The translations under genes were made by a program, and so were the position numbers. Below, piece by piece: positions 43,399 through 51,898 of a stretch of 64,000 nucleotides of DNA; within the stretch, counting starts at the first letter, position 1, and each line of letters opens with the position of its first letter. The DNA is taken from contig JBEKWN010000007.1 in the NCBI GenBank assembly GCA_049513055.1, positions 13,747 to 77,746 of the forward strand, read 5' to 3'. The notes beneath the pieces are model-generated. The model saw only the letters and a program-made list of their open reading frames with translations. It made no database searches and was not told where the DNA came from. The stretch comes from UBA1163 sp049513055. Its GTDB lineage: Bacteria > Desulfobacterota > BSN033 > UBA1163.

Positions 43399-44037
43399 TT
43401 AGCACTTCCTAAACACCCCGATGACTTTACCAAGGATTTGAACTTCTCCAGATCCCTCCTCAATCTGAATCGTTTCCCAGCGCTCATTGTCCGGCTTCAA
43501 TTCGATTTTCCTCCCCTTTTTGAAAAAACGCTTCACGGTTGCCTCTTCTCCCACCAGGGTCACCACCACATCCCCATTTTCTGCTGAAGGTTGGGACCGA
43601 ACGACGACATAGTCATCAGGAAGAATATAAGGAGACATACTGTCGCCCTTCACCTTCAGAAGGAAGACCTCTTCCCCTTTCACCCATTCCGTAGGAAGCG
43701 GAATCGTCCCTTCCACATGTTCTACAGCTAAGGTGGGCTTCCCTGCAGCCACCCTGCCTAAGACTGGAATCTCCCGGATCAATGGCCTCCCCTCTTTCTT
43801 TAGATGTTCCCCATATGGTCCAGCCTGCTGAAAGACAAGAATTTCGAGGCCCCTGGACATCGAACCCCTTCGCTTCAAATAACCTTTTCTCTCCAATGCC
43901 TTGAGATGGTCGAAGGCTGCCCTGGGATAGATTTTGAACTGCTCGCCAATCTCCCTTACAGAAGGGGGATAACCTCTCCCTTTGATAAATGTTCTGATGA
44001 AGTTGAATATCTCTCTCTGCCGGGATGTCAGTTCCAT
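43399..44037 (-). CDS. Second LexA repressor (LexA2)
   Basis: 212 residues from ATG 44037 (GAGGG 5 bases upstream; a GTG at 44043 is also possible). It has a winged-helix N-terminus (LTSRQREIFNFIRTFIKGRG, then EIGEQFKIYPRAAFDHLKAL), the cleavage Ala-Gly in VAAGKP, Ser in VKGDSMSPYIL and Lys in EATVKRF. Thus it should be RecA-cleavable. The recognition helix (YPRAAFDHLKALE) differs from that of LexA1. Its promoter spacer is filled by a palindrome, so it is probably autoregulated and controls the polB cassette. Confidence 0.93.
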   Translation of the reverse strand: MELTSRQREIFNFIRTFIKGRGYPPSVREIGEQFKIYPRAAFDHLKALERKGYLKRRGSMSRGLEILVFQQAGPYGEHLKKEGRPLIREIPVLGRVAAGKPTLAVEHVEGTIPLPTEWVKGEEVFLLKVKGDSMSPYILPDDYVVVRSQPSAENGDVVVTLVGEEATVKRFFKKGRKIELKPDNERWETIQIEEGSGEVQILGKVIGVFRKC

Positions 44038-44056
44038 AGTCACCCTCTTATTTTGA

Positions 44057-44165
44057 AGTACGAATTTCGGAATATCAGGTTATCAGGAGGTGGCTATCAG
44101 GACATCAGGGTATCAGGTTTTTTCTGGTATCCTGGTATCCTGATGCCCTGCATCCTGAGTCCACA
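44057..44165. repeat. TATCAGG / CCTGATA word repeat
   Basis: ATATCAGGTTATCAGGAGG, TATCAGGACATCAGGGTATC, then TGGTATCCTGGTATCCTGATG: several copies of TATCAGG and its complement form a degenerate hairpin upstream of lexA2. Confidence 0.55.
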
Positions 44166-44203
44166 ATTTCGCAATTCCTCAATTTCTGAATTTCTCAAGT
44201 TGA

Positions 44204-44232
44204 GATATACTATACATTTGTTTAGTTGTCAA
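44204..44232 (-). promoter_or_regulatory. Sigma-70 promoter of the lexA2-polB cassette
   Basis: On the minus strand TTGACA (44232-44227), 17 bases, TATATC (44209-44204). The whole spacer is taken up by the palindromic operator, a classical repressor layout. Confidence 0.75.
44209..44226. promoter_or_regulatory. Predicted LexA-type operator of lexA2
   Basis: ACTATACATTTGTTTAGT, an inverted repeat with 8-base arms around TT (one mismatched pair). It shares TACATTTGT with the lexA1 operator (26312-26327) but differs in the outer positions. Confidence 0.75.
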
Positions 44233-44290
44233 GAGAATTTTAACCGAGGTTCTGTGCCAAAATGTTAAATACAAAAACTCCTTAAATCTG

Positions 44291-44319
44291 TTGACACATT
44301 CGCCTGAATCTGGTAGGTT
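44291..44319 (+). promoter_or_regulatory. Possible promoter of the cyclase-FecR operon
   Basis: TTGACA (44291-44296), 17 bases, TAGGTT (44314-44319). A short inverted repeat TGGTAG-N13-CTACCA (44311-44335) overlaps the -10 box and start region and could be an operator. The leader to the ATG at 44495 is about 165 bases. Confidence 0.45.
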
Positions 44320-44494
44320 CAAATCGAAACTACCACACTCCTTTAGATACCTTTAACCCAAGTTCCTACAAGCAGAAAGGGGGATTTTCGGAAACTGTTT
44401 TTATACATCATGTAGCAAATGGTTCACAAACCCGGAAGTGAATGGCCTAACTGGCTTATTTTAAAACGAGCTTAAACTCGGGGAGTGTTCCACA

Positions 44495-46753
44495 ATGTCT
44501 CGTCTATCCAAGGCCATCATCTTAGGCTTCCTGACAGGAATGGTGGGACTAGCTGTAGGTCATGCCCCTTTCGGACTTGATCTCGAGGAAAACATAGGCC
44601 TCGATTTGTTATTCACCCTGAGAGGTGCGAGGCAACCCCCGCCAGATGTCCTTGTCGTCAGCATAGACCAGAAATCTGCTGAAAAACTCAACATTTCTAA
44701 AGACTCAAGAAAATGGCCTCGCTCTCTCCATGCACGCCTCATTGAACATTTAGTTAAAGAAGGCGCAACCGTTATCGCCTTTGACCTCATTTTCGACGAA
44801 ATGAAATCTCCCAAGGAGAATAATCTATTTACAGAAGCCATCAGAAAGGCACACAATGTTGTACTCTGCGAATCCCTTAAACGTGAGAAAGTTCCTTTGA
44901 CTACCAAGGGGGGATCACCTGGGGGAAATCTTAATATTGAGAAGCTAGTGCAACCGGTACCTCCCCTTGCACAATCTGCTATTGCTTTAGCACCCTTTCC
45001 CTTACCAAAACTACCCATCAAGGTCAGTCAATATTGGACATTCAAGACGGAAGCAGGAGATACGCCTACTTTACCAGTGGTGGTATTTCAGATCTTCGGG
45101 ATGCAGGTATATGAAGAGTTTGTCCATTTGTTAGAAAAGGCAAGTCCATCTAAGGCGGAAAAATTACCACGCAGTAAAGAGGGGATCATTACCACCCGAG
45201 GCGTTGAAAATGTAATCCGGGAGATAAGAGATATCTTTGAAGACGAACCCCTGATTACCAAGAGTATGTTAAAGGATTTGCAGAAGGAACAGGTCTTATC
45301 TGCAGACCCCAAAAAGATTCAAATGCTCAAATCACTCATCAGGATGTACCAAAGCCCCAACAGTTCCTACCTGAACTTTTACGGACCTCCTGGCACCATT
45401 AACACCATTCCATACTACCAGGTTCTGCAGATCCAGGAAAAAGGGAATCTCAGACAAAAGCAGTTTGATTTCAGTGAGAAGGCAGTATTTGTTGGGCTTT
45501 CTGAACGTTTCCCCCTCGAGCAGAGAGATGGCTTCCATACCGTTTTCTCAGAATCGAGCGGATTGGATATCAGCGGAGTTGAAATTGCTGCCACTGCATT
45601 TGCTAACCTGTTAGAAGACAGGCCTGTTCAGCCACTCAGTTTTTGGGCGCACTTCATCACTATTTTGCTTTGGGGAGTGGTCATGGGTATGGTTTGTTAT
45701 TTATTCCCAACTTTCATCGCATCAATGAGTGCTTTAGGGTTGATGGTGCTTTATTTCATCGTTGCAACGTATCAATTTAAGACCACTGGCAATTGGTACC
45801 CTATCATAGTCCCTTTGTTGATTCAATCCGTCCCTGCTTTCTTTAGCGCTGTGGTATGGAAGTCGATTGAGCTGAATAAAGAGCGTCAAAATATCCGAAA
45901 GGCACTTCAATCTTACCTCCCTGATAGAGTCGTTGATCAGTTATCGAAAAATATTGCAGATTTCAAAGCAAGTAAGCAACTTGTTTACGGAATTTGTTTA
46001 TATACCGACGCAGAACAATATACCTCGTTATCCGAGACCATGGATCCAGTGGAGCTTAGCAATTTTATGAACAGATATTATGAGGCTCTATTCAAACCAA
46101 TAAAGCAACACGGTGGAATCGTATCGAACATCGTAGGAGATGCTGCGCTGGCGATATGGATGAAGGAACAACCTGACCCTGTCTTCAGGGATAGAGCCTG
46201 TCATGCAGCACTCGATATTGCCAAAGCTTTGGGCGAGTTCAATCAATCTTCTGGTGCCTCGAAGTTACCGACTCGCATCGGCTTGCACTCCGGACGTTTA
46301 CTGCTCGGCAATATTGGCGCGATCGATCACTATGAGTATCACCCTATCGGCGATATCGTAAATACAGCATCCAGAATCGAAGGCCTGAATAAATATTTGG
46401 GCACCCGAATTTTGGTATCTGAGGAGGTGATCGAACAACTGGATGGCTTTCTTACCAGAAAACTTGGCCGCTTCCTCTTGGTTGGGAAAAAGAAGCCTCT
46501 TGCGGTCTACGAATTGGTCTGCCGTATGGTGGAGTCTAATGAGGGACAAAGGAGCCGTTGCGCGTTTTTCGACAAGGTACTCGATGCCTTCAGAAGGCGT
46601 TCCTGGGAAGAAGCGATGGAGAAACTCCATGAGTATATCAACATTTTTGGGGAAGATGGCCCTTCTCTCCTCTACTTAAAGTTGTGTGAACAGTATAGAA
46701 AGAATCCTCCTGGAGAATCGTGGGACGGAGTGATTCAAGTGGCGAATAAATAG
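44495..46753 (+). CDS. CHASE2-domain class III adenylate/guanylate cyclase
   Basis: 752 residues. One N-terminal helix, a periplasmic CHASE2 sensor (about 30-385: VLVVSIDQKSAEKL, WPRSLHARLIEHL, GATVIAFDLIFDE, NFYGPPGTINTIPY), three transmembrane helices (about 390-465: FITILLWGVVMGMVCYLF and following) and a cytoplasmic cyclase domain (LYTDAEQYTSLSE with metal Asp, NIVGDAALAIW with the second Asp, IGLHSGRLLLGNIG, YHPIGDIVNTASRIEGLNK). It makes cAMP or cGMP in response to a periplasmic signal. The GGAGG of the downstream gene lies right after its stop, so the two form an operon. Confidence 0.9.
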   Translation: MSRLSKAIILGFLTGMVGLAVGHAPFGLDLEENIGLDLLFTLRGARQPPPDVLVVSIDQKSAEKLNISKDSRKWPRSLHARLIEHLVKEGATVIAFDLIFDEMKSPKENNLFTEAIRKAHNVVLCESLKREKVPLTTKGGSPGGNLNIEKLVQPVPPLAQSAIALAPFPLPKLPIKVSQYWTFKTEAGDTPTLPVVVFQIFGMQVYEEFVHLLEKASPSKAEKLPRSKEGIITTRGVENVIREIRDIFEDEPLITKSMLKDLQKEQVLSADPKKIQMLKSLIRMYQSPNSSYLNFYGPPGTINTIPYYQVLQIQEKGNLRQKQFDFSEKAVFVGLSERFPLEQRDGFHTVFSESSGLDISGVEIAATAFANLLEDRPVQPLSFWAHFITILLWGVVMGMVCYLFPTFIASMSALGLMVLYFIVATYQFKTTGNWYPIIVPLLIQSVPAFFSAVVWKSIELNKERQNIRKALQSYLPDRVVDQLSKNIADFKASKQLVYGICLYTDAEQYTSLSETMDPVELSNFMNRYYEALFKPIKQHGGIVSNIVGDAALAIWMKEQPDPVFRDRACHAALDIAKALGEFNQSSGASKLPTRIGLHSGRLLLGNIGAIDHYEYHPIGDIVNTASRIEGLNKYLGTRILVSEEVIEQLDGFLTRKLGRFLLVGKKKPLAVYELVCRMVESNEGQRSRCAFFDKVLDAFRRRSWEEAMEKLHEYINIFGEDGPSLLYLKLCEQYRKNPPGESWDGVIQVANK

Positions 46754-46765
46754 TGGAGGTCGGTG

Positions 46766-49700
46766 ATGAATCAAATTCGAATCGGCTCCATCATTTTAAT
46801 ACTTTGTGCAACGGTTCTAACAGCCTCTCTGTACTTCAGCGTCGTTTTTGCACAGCCTTGCGAGCGATGGGTTGCCAAGGTGGTCTCAGCGCAAGGAGTT
46901 GTCCAGGCCCTCAGAACAGGTGAGAAACAGTGGCGACCCGTGAGGCTCAGTGATACATTCTGTCCTGGTGACATGATTCGTGTATTAAAACTAAGCCGTG
47001 CAGATATCGTCCTGAGCAACGACACCATCCTTCGTCTCGATCAGAATACCGCTGTCTCTTTTCCAGAACCTGAAAAGGAAAAACCCTTTTTGGTGAACAT
47101 GCTCAACGGAGCGGCCTATTTTTTCAGCCGCGTCCGCCGCAGCCTAAAAGTATTTACACCTTTCGTCAATGCGATTGTAGAGGGTACGGAATTCTACGCA
47201 AGGGTTGAGAGTGATAAAGCTTTCATATCGATATTTGAAGGCCAAGTGTTGGCCGAAAATCAAGCTGGGAGCATTACCCTCGCTAAAGGTCAATCGGCAA
47301 TCGCCGAGGCCAATCGATCGCCTGTATTGCAGATCGTGGTACGGCCTCGAGATGCAGTTCAATGGACTCTTTATTATCCACCTATCCTCTATTATCGTCC
47401 ATCCGACTTTAAGGCCACAACAGGCTGGGAGGCAATAGTTCTAAAGTCGATCGAGTTCTATATCGAGGGCAACCTTCAGCAGGCCCTTGAAAGCCTTGAG
47501 GGGGTAACAGAAGAAATCCGCGATCCACGGTTTTTTATTTATCGGGCCTCATTACTGCTTTCCGTAGGCAGGGTGGATGAGGCAAGATCGGATATTGAGA
47601 AAGCGCTTGTTTTAGCACCCCTTAACAGTCAGGGCTTGGCCCTCCAATCCATCATCGCTTTGGTACAAAACGAAAAGGAGAAGGCCCTAAACCTCGCAAA
47701 AAAATCGGTTGAGGCAGATCCTAAATCCGGTGCAGCCCGAATTGCACTTTCTTATGCCCAACAATCCAATTTTGATCTGAAAGGGGCTCTACGTACCCTT
47801 GAGGATGCGGTGAACCTGGAGCCTGAGAATGCCCTGGCCTGGGCAAGACTGGCTGAGATGTGGCTTTCGTTTGGCAATCTTAACAAAGCTCTTAAAACCG
47901 CGAAGAATGCTGCGGTACTGAATCCCAACCTTTCAAGAATCCAAACCGTTTTGGGATTCGCATTTCTTACCCAAATAAAAACAAAGATGTCTAAGGAGGC
48001 CTTCCGAAAGGCAATTGAGCTCGACCAAGCAGACCCTCTTCCCCGACTGGGCCTTGGGTTGGCAAAGATTCATGATGGCGATCTGACCGGAGGCCGGAAG
48101 GAAATGGAAATTGCTGCAAGCCTTGACCCTAACAATTCCCTTTTCCGGAGCTACCTCGGTAAAGCCTACTATGAAGAGAAGCGCGATAAGCTCGCTTCAA
48201 ACCAATTTTCAATAGCCAAGGAACTTGATCCATCCGATCCAACACCCTTCTTTTATGATGCCATCCGAAAGCAGAGCATCAATCAGCCAGGCGAGGCGTT
48301 ACGGGATCTTCAAGAATCGATCTCGCTAAATGACAATCGAGCTGTTTACCGGTCGCGTTTCTTGCTCGATTCCGATTTGGCTGCACGAAGCGCGAGTCTT
48401 GGTCGGATTTATAATGACTTAGGGTTTCAACAGCTTGCCCTGGTAGAGGGTTGGAAATCGGTTAACACCGATCCGGCTAACTATTCTGCCCACAGGTTTC
48501 TGGCTGACTCCTACACTGCCTTGCCTCGGCACGAGATAGCGAGGGTCAGTGAACTGCTTCAATCCCAACTGCTTCAGCCGATCAATATTAATCCGGTTCA
48601 GCCCCATCTTGCAGAGAGCAATCTCTTCATCCTGAACGGCGCAGGACCTTCAGACCTCTCATTTAATGAATTCAATCCTCTGTTCAACCGCAACCGACTT
48701 GCCCTCCAAGTAAGTGGTATTGCAGGGACACATGACACATTGGGTGAGGAAGTCGTCCAGTCGGGTGTGTGGGGCCCCCTATCTTACAGCATTGGCCAAT
48801 TCCATTATCAGACGGACGGATTCAGAAAAAATAATGATTTGAAAGAAGACATATACAATGTATTTGTCCAGGGGATGCTCTCGTATAATACAAGCCTCCA
48901 GGCTGAATTCCGATCCACAGAGAAAAAATATGGCGATCTTTCACTCAATTTCTTTCCGAACGATTTCTTGCCTCTCCTTCGTCAGAAAGATGAAACTGAA
49001 TCGATACGGCTTGGCTTCCATCATGCCTTTTCACCACGTTCGGATCTCATCGGGTCTTTTATGTACCAGGATGCAGAACCTCGATTGCGTATTTATGGAT
49101 TTCTTGATGCCCTTAACATAAAAAGCAAAGCGGATGATGATGGTTATAGTGGTGAGCTTCAATGGCTATTTCGTTCAGAGCGCTTTAACATCGTTACCGG
49201 AGCAGGACATTTTTACATAAAGCAAAAAGAGACTGATTTTACCGAACTCTTCGTTTTCCCCTTTGGATCATCCGCTGATATTATGAAAAGTAACATCCAC
49301 CATACCAACCTTTATCTCTATTCTCAGATCAATTGTCCGAAAAATGTGATCTTTACCATTGGCGGGAGTGGTGACTTTTATCGCGGTGGAATTGTCGACG
49401 AGAACCAGTTTAACCCAAAATTTGGGGTAACATGGAACCCTTTTTCTGGGACTACATTGCGCGCGGCGGTTTTCAGAGTTTTTAAGAGGACACTGATTAC
49501 GGACCAGACCCTTGAACCAACGCAGGTGGCAGGGTTTAATCAGTTCTTTGATGACGCTGACGGCACAAAGTCATGGCGCGTTGGCGTTGCTGTTGATCAG
49601 AAATTCTCTAAAGACCTATACGGCGGTGTGGAGTACTCAGGAAGAAAATTGGATGTGCCCTTTCTATTCTCCACAGGTCTTGGCCTCCCTGAAGTCCATG

Positions 49701-50176
49701 AGGTAGATTGGAAAGAGCAGCTCGGCCGAGCCTACCTCTACTGGACCCCCCATCCATGGTTCGGACTCAGTGCGGAATATCAGTATGAGAGGTTTGACAG
49801 GGAAAAAGAGTTTGTTGCTGGAATACGAAACGTCAAGACACATCGCGTTCCGCTCGGGATCAATTTTTATCATCCTTCTGGATTCAGTGCCCAGTTGAAA
49901 ACAACTTATATAAATCAGGAGGGCAAATTTCAGCCACAAGGCACACCTCCTGGTACCTTTATCCCCGGAGAAGATCAATTTTGTATTGTAGACGCTTCGA
50001 TCAGTTACCGCCTACCCAAACGATATGGACTCATCACCGTCGGGGTAAAAAACCTCTTTAACAAATCTTTCAAGTTTCAGGATACAGACACTCATTTGGG
50101 TGCGGTAAATAGCGCCTTAAGTCCTACGATACAACCAAAGCGTCTGGTCTTTGGTAAGTTCACACTGGCGTTCTAA
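46766..50176 (+). CDS. FecR - TPR - outer-membrane beta-barrel fusion protein
   Basis: About 1136 residues. A signal peptide (cleavage near VFA-QP) is followed by a FecR domain (about 35-165: WRPVRLSDTFCPGDMIRVL, TPFVNAIVEGTEFYARVE, IFEGQVLAENQAG), then TPR repeats (about 220-590: ALNLAKKSVEADPKSG, ALRTLEDAVNLEPEN, AFRKAIELDQADPLPRLG), then a C-terminal beta-barrel of about 500 residues resembling TonB-dependent receptors and ending VFGKFTLAF. No plug domain or TonB box is obvious. Start at ATG 46766 with GGAGG 6 bases upstream (a GTG at 46763 is less well spaced). It is co-transcribed with the CHASE2 cyclase. Confidence 0.82.
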   Translation: MNQIRIGSIILILCATVLTASLYFSVVFAQPCERWVAKVVSAQGVVQALRTGEKQWRPVRLSDTFCPGDMIRVLKLSRADIVLSNDTILRLDQNTAVSFPEPEKEKPFLVNMLNGAAYFFSRVRRSLKVFTPFVNAIVEGTEFYARVESDKAFISIFEGQVLAENQAGSITLAKGQSAIAEANRSPVLQIVVRPRDAVQWTLYYPPILYYRPSDFKATTGWEAIVLKSIEFYIEGNLQQALESLEGVTEEIRDPRFFIYRASLLLSVGRVDEARSDIEKALVLAPLNSQGLALQSIIALVQNEKEKALNLAKKSVEADPKSGAARIALSYAQQSNFDLKGALRTLEDAVNLEPENALAWARLAEMWLSFGNLNKALKTAKNAAVLNPNLSRIQTVLGFAFLTQIKTKMSKEAFRKAIELDQADPLPRLGLGLAKIHDGDLTGGRKEMEIAASLDPNNSLFRSYLGKAYYEEKRDKLASNQFSIAKELDPSDPTPFFYDAIRKQSINQPGEALRDLQESISLNDNRAVYRSRFLLDSDLAARSASLGRIYNDLGFQQLALVEGWKSVNTDPANYSAHRFLADSYTALPRHEIARVSELLQSQLLQPININPVQPHLAESNLFILNGAGPSDLSFNEFNPLFNRNRLALQVSGIAGTHDTLGEEVVQSGVWGPLSYSIGQFHYQTDGFRKNNDLKEDIYNVFVQGMLSYNTSLQAEFRSTEKKYGDLSLNFFPNDFLPLLRQKDETESIRLGFHHAFSPRSDLIGSFMYQDAEPRLRIYGFLDALNIKSKADDDGYSGELQWLFRSERFNIVTGAGHFYIKQKETDFTELFVFPFGSSADIMKSNIHHTNLYLYSQINCPKNVIFTIGGSGDFYRGGIVDENQFNPKFGVTWNPFSGTTLRAAVFRVFKRTLITDQTLEPTQVAGFNQFFDDADGTKSWRVGVAVDQKFSKDLYGGVEYSGRKLDVPFLFSTGLGLPEVHEVDWKEQLGRAYLYWTPHPWFGLSAEYQYERFDREKEFVAGIRNVKTHRVPLGINFYHPSGFSAQLKTTYINQEGKFQPQGTPPGTFIPGEDQFCIVDASISYRLPKRYGLITVGVKNLFNKSFKFQDTDTHLGAVNSALSPTIQPKRLVFGKFTLAF

Positions 50177-50294
50177 GTAGATTTTTAATCCATTGGGCAA
50201 CACATTAGAAGAAGGGAGGTGGTCCATTCGTCCTGCTATAGATGACATCAGGTGATGCGTTTAAACAGAACTCACGAGAAAGGAGGATAGCGAA

Positions 50295-50561
50295 ATGGCA
50301 GAAGGCAGGTTTACAGCTAAAAAGACCGGTAAGACAAAAGAGATACAAGTTAAGATAGAGGGTAAGGTAATGGCCATTACAAGGGAGGACGGGAAACCAC
50401 CTGTTGTAACCGGCCATGAGATAGGGCCAATAGAGGACCTCGTAATAGATGGCCAAAAAATACCAAATGTCTTCCCCGATCATACTCTGATCTTTACTCA
50501 CACAAACCCGACATGTGGCTATTATTATTTTAACGGCAGGTGGTGGTACAGGTGCGTATAG
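50295..50561 (+). CDS. Small conserved-looking hypothetical protein
   Basis: 88 residues with a perfect AAAGGAGG ribosome site 7 bases before the ATG. The protein begins MAEGRFTAKKTGKTKEIQVK and ends CGYYYFNGRWWYRCV; it has no signal peptide or membrane helix. The two cysteines and aromatic cluster at the C-terminus could bind a metal or partner. No family is recognised. A strong terminator follows, so it is a separate short transcript or the end of the FecR operon. Confidence 0.7.
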   Translation: MAEGRFTAKKTGKTKEIQVKIEGKVMAITREDGKPPVVTGHEIGPIEDLVIDGQKIPNVFPDHTLIFTHTNPTCGYYYFNGRWWYRCV

Positions 50562-50613
50562 AACGACTCGGCAGTTTGCCGATTGTTCTGATTCGCTCAG
50601 TTTAAAGGAATGA

Positions 50614-50646
50614 ATCAAAAAGCCGGCTCTTAGCCGGCTTTTTGAT
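50614..50646 (+). terminator. Strong Rho-independent terminator
   Basis: ATCAAAAAGCCGGC, loop TCTTA, GCCGGCTTTTTGAT: a perfect 14-base stem, active on both strands in principle. Confidence 0.9.
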
Positions 50647-50789
50647 TTCCCCCTATCATTTTAACTTCATTCTATTTAAAATTGGGGAGCCTGGGAGGAT
50701 CTGTTCTGATCAGGATTATATTGTTTTACCATTGTATTTAGATCAATTTTTAAGTTAAAATTAAAAGTTAAAGAAAGCAGAATTTAGCG

Positions 50790-51452
50790 ATGTGGGAGCA
50801 CTTGAAGGAAGATATCCGAACCATTAAAGATAGAGATCCTGCAGCGAAAAACGTTGTGGAGATTTTTCTTTGCTATCCGGGTCTCCATGCGATCTGGCTA
50901 CACCGCATTGCTCATGCCCTCTATCAAAGGGGATGGTTTACAACCGCCCGTCTGGTTTCTCATTTTGGCCGGGGGTTCACAGGAATTGAGATCCATCCCG
51001 GAGCAAAAATCGGCAGGCGACTCTTCATTGACCATGGGATGGGTGTGGTGATCGGAGAGACCACGGAGATTGGTGACGACTGCCTGATTTACAAAGGCGT
51101 TGTCCTGGGTGGTACCACGCTCGAAAAAAAGAAACGCCATCCCACTTTGGGAAACCGTGTGATCATTGGCTCCAATTCCACTGTTTTAGGAGCCATCTCT
51201 ATTGGCGATGGGGCAAGAATTGGATCCGGCTCTGTCGTGGTTAAACCCGTTCCACCGGGAGCGACGGTTGTAGGTGTCCCGGGTCGGATTGTCGAATCCT
51301 TGACTCCTGAAAAAGAAGATCTCGATTTCGAACATGGAAATCTTCCGGACCCATTGTCTGATATCATGAAGATGCTTCTCCAGCTTCACAGTAAATTAGA
51401 AGATAGAGTCAAGCGATTGGAGAATCAAGAGGAGAAGAATCGGTCCCGTTGA
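50790..51452 (+). CDS. cysE: Serine O-acetyltransferase
   Basis: 220 residues. A helical N-terminus (MWEHLKEDIRTIKDRDPAAK) precedes the left-handed beta-helix with GIEIHPGAKIGRRLFIDHG (catalytic His and Asp), GVVIGETTEIGDDC, GGTTLEKKKRHPTLGN and VPGRIVES. The short EpsC-type form makes O-acetylserine for cysteine synthesis. An iscU-like gene follows 10 bases later, which links cysteine supply and Fe-S assembly. The ribosome site is weak. Confidence 0.92.
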   Translation: MWEHLKEDIRTIKDRDPAAKNVVEIFLCYPGLHAIWLHRIAHALYQRGWFTTARLVSHFGRGFTGIEIHPGAKIGRRLFIDHGMGVVIGETTEIGDDCLIYKGVVLGGTTLEKKKRHPTLGNRVIIGSNSTVLGAISIGDGARIGSGSVVVKPVPPGATVVGVPGRIVESLTPEKEDLDFEHGNLPDPLSDIMKMLLQLHSKLEDRVKRLENQEEKNRSR

Positions 51453-51462
51453 GGTGTAATAG

Positions 51463-51885
51463 ATGACAAAATATTCAAAATTTTTAATGGAACATTTCCA
51501 AAACCCAAGAAATGTGGGAGAGATTTCTGATCCGGATGGTGTCGGCACAGTCGGGAATGCCTCCTGCGGAGACATCATGCAGATGTTCATCAAAGTTAAT
51601 GGTGATAAGATTATTGAGGCAAAGTTCAAAACCTTTGGCTGTGGCGCTGCCATCGCCACCAGTTCTATTTTAACCGAGCGGATCAAGGGGGCCACGCTTG
51701 ACGAGGCCCTGAAGATATCTGAGGAGACTTCCAGGGAAGTCCTCGCCCAATTACCCAAAGAGAAAATTCCCTGCTTCGCTCTGGCCACAGATGCTTTAAA
51801 ATTGGCCGTCGAGGAGTGCCGCTGCAAACGGACGGGGGTTCATGAAAAGGGCGGTTTCGATATGAAAGAGATGGAGAAGGATTAA
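51463..51885 (+). CDS. IscU/NifU-type Fe-S cluster scaffold
   Basis: 140 residues. Three conserved scaffold cysteines are present: Cys35 in GNASCGDIMQM, Cys60 in KFKTFGCGAAIATSS, and Cys in VEECRCKRTG; FLMEHFQNPRNVGEI is the family N-terminus. It assembles transient Fe-S clusters on behalf of other proteins. A cysteine desulfurase is not adjacent. The ATG has GAGGTG upstream. Confidence 0.9.
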   Translation: MTKYSKFLMEHFQNPRNVGEISDPDGVGTVGNASCGDIMQMFIKVNGDKIIEAKFKTFGCGAAIATSSILTERIKGATLDEALKISEETSREVLAQLPKEKIPCFALATDALKLAVEECRCKRTGVHEKGGFDMKEMEKD

Positions 51886-51898
51886 GAAGGACAATCTC

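Noticed and set aside
44311..44335. GGTAGGTTCAAATCGAAACTACC looked like the T-arm of a tRNA
   Set aside because: The stem and loop lengths do not fit a T-arm and no acceptor, D or anticodon arms are nearby; kept only as a possible operator hairpin.
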